From assembly GCA_027858555.1 (NCBI GenBank), contig JAQICP010000367.1, positions 1 through 6,992 on the forward strand: a stretch of 6,992 nucleotides of DNA. The letters run 5' to 3'. Source of the stretch: Vallitaleaceae bacterium (GTDB lineage Bacteria > Bacillota > Clostridia > Lachnospirales > Vallitaleaceae). The notes under the pieces were generated by a model. It did no database searches. It was not told the DNA's origin and worked only from the letters and a program-made list of their open reading frames with translations. Positions within the stretch are counted from its first letter, which is position 1. Each line of letters starts with the position of its first letter. Positions 6,809 to 6,992 of the stretch are shown piece after piece. The position numbers and the translations under genes are program-made.

Positions 6809-6961
6809 AACAGAAGTGAAGCTACCTCTGTTTGGAACACGACGCATCGACCGATAGATGTTTTGCTTTTCAAACATCGAAAGGCATTGACCGATAGATG
6901 TTTTGCTTTTTAAACATCGAAAGGTTCCAACAGAGGGCAGTATTCATACCTATCCCTGCGA
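6777..6961 (+). ncRNA. Nested structured element, candidate leader or non-coding RNA of unknown class
   Basis: Outer stem: 6777-6798 pairs with 6940-6961 over 22 positions with a single G/A mismatch (6792/6946). After an asymmetric loop (26 nt on the left, 3 nt on the right), an inner stem pairs 6825-6838 with 6924-6936: 13 bp with one bulged T (6833). It encloses two tandem 40-nt units, each with a 7-bp hairpin (6857-6863/6872-6878 and 6897-6903/6912-6918, 8-nt loops). The result is a branched fold of about 185 nt. There is no T-run after it, so it is not a simple terminator. I do not recognise it as 6S, tmRNA, RNase P, SRP RNA, T-box or a c-di-GMP riboswitch. The plus orientation is inferred from the ribosome site 19 nt downstream. 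It could instead be a palindromic mobile repeat or a retron-type RNA; an AGC trinucleotide at 6804-6806 lies just past the left arm. Confidence 0.45.
6844..6923 (+). repeat. Two tandem 40-bp repeats, each carrying the same hairpin
   Basis: Units 6844-6883 and 6884-6923 match at 38 of 40 positions. One difference lies in the GCAT(C/T)GA segment at the start of the unit; the other is in the hairpin loop (C6871 versus T6911). The stem GATGTTT/AAACATC is unchanged in both copies. Only two units are present and there are no spacers, so this is not a CRISPR array. Confidence 0.85.
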
Positions 6962-6979
6962 ATATCTGATATAAATTAT

Positions 6980-6987
6980 GAGGTGAT
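6980..6987 (+). promoter_or_regulatory. Ribosome binding site for a plus-strand gene starting at or beyond the right edge
   Basis: GAGGTGAT is a near-ideal Shine-Dalgarno sequence. With normal spacing the start codon would fall at about 6993, just outside the window; an ATG at 6987 is possible but too close. This implies that the structured region upstream is, or adjoins, the 5' leader of that gene, divergent from mocR. A TATAAA at 6970-6975 has no matching -35 and is too near to be a convincing promoter. Confidence 0.5.
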
Positions 6988-6992
6988 GATTC

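Noticed and set aside
6844..6923. CRISPR array
   Set aside because: Only two directly abutting 40-bp units with no unique spacers and no cas genes; better explained as a duplicated hairpin.
6839..6923. c-di-GMP riboswitch, suggested by the nearby GGDEF gene
   Set aside because: The conserved GEMM core and its tetraloop-receptor arrangement are not seen, and the GGDEF gene is 3 kb away on a different transcript.
6777..6961. Insertion sequence or MITE with terminal inverted repeats
   Set aside because: The arms resemble terminal repeats but no flanking target duplication is visible (left flank ...GGCA, right flank ATATC...) and no transposase is present. It is kept only as an alternative until copy number is known.

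Overview
The window looks like a chromosomal stretch from a low-GC Gram-positive bacterium, most likely a Clostridia/Lachnospirales-type anaerobe. The basis is AT-rich DNA and codon use, strong GGAGG-type ribosome binding sites, B. subtilis-like sigma-A promoters, a MocR regulator, and a left-edge protein resembling intracellular beta-sandwich proteins of that group. No mobility gene, CRISPR array, tRNA or rRNA is visible.

Layout, left to right. (1) 1-859, minus strand: the N-terminal 286 codons of a large protein of unknown function that runs off the left edge. It is divergent from (2) 960-2060, plus strand: a PLP-dependent enzyme of the CobD/HisC group, closest to threonine-phosphate decarboxylase. 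The 100-nt gap holds two opposed promoters whose -10 boxes overlap. An intrinsic terminator is built into the end of the cobD-like gene. (3) 2124-3893, plus: a membrane diguanylate cyclase-like receptor (extracytoplasmic sensor, seven-helix 7TMR-DISM-type module, GGDEF domain) with an AGEEF signature and no inhibitory I-site. (4) 5064-6578 then 3883-5058, both minus: a MocR regulator (GntR winged helix fused to an aminotransferase fold) followed 5 nt later by a free-standing paralogous aminotransferase. They form a two-gene operon with a near-consensus promoter at 6632-6660. Its 3' end overlaps the GGDEF gene tail to tail by 11 nt, with no visible terminator.

(5) 6579-6992: 414 nt without a protein gene, and the least ordinary part. 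Next to mocR lie its promoter and a cluster of CCAAT/ATTGG pentamers that could be operators. Beyond these is a nested fold at 6777-6961: a 22-position outer stem with one mismatch, an inner 13-bp stem with one bulge, and two tandem 40-bp units that each form the same hairpin. A competing 10-bp stem (6761-6770 with 6796-6805) cannot coexist with the outer stem. A ribosome binding site at 6980-6987 indicates a plus-strand gene starting at or just past the right edge, so the fold is probably its leader or an adjoining non-coding RNA. A palindromic mobile element or a retron-like RNA remain alternatives.

How the genes relate: the two minus-strand genes plausibly form an amino-acid/amine or vitamin B6-responsive unit. 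The cobD-like gene and the GGDEF receptor are co-directional but separated by a terminator, so they may be independent. All functional assignments rest on motif recognition by eye; no database search was run.
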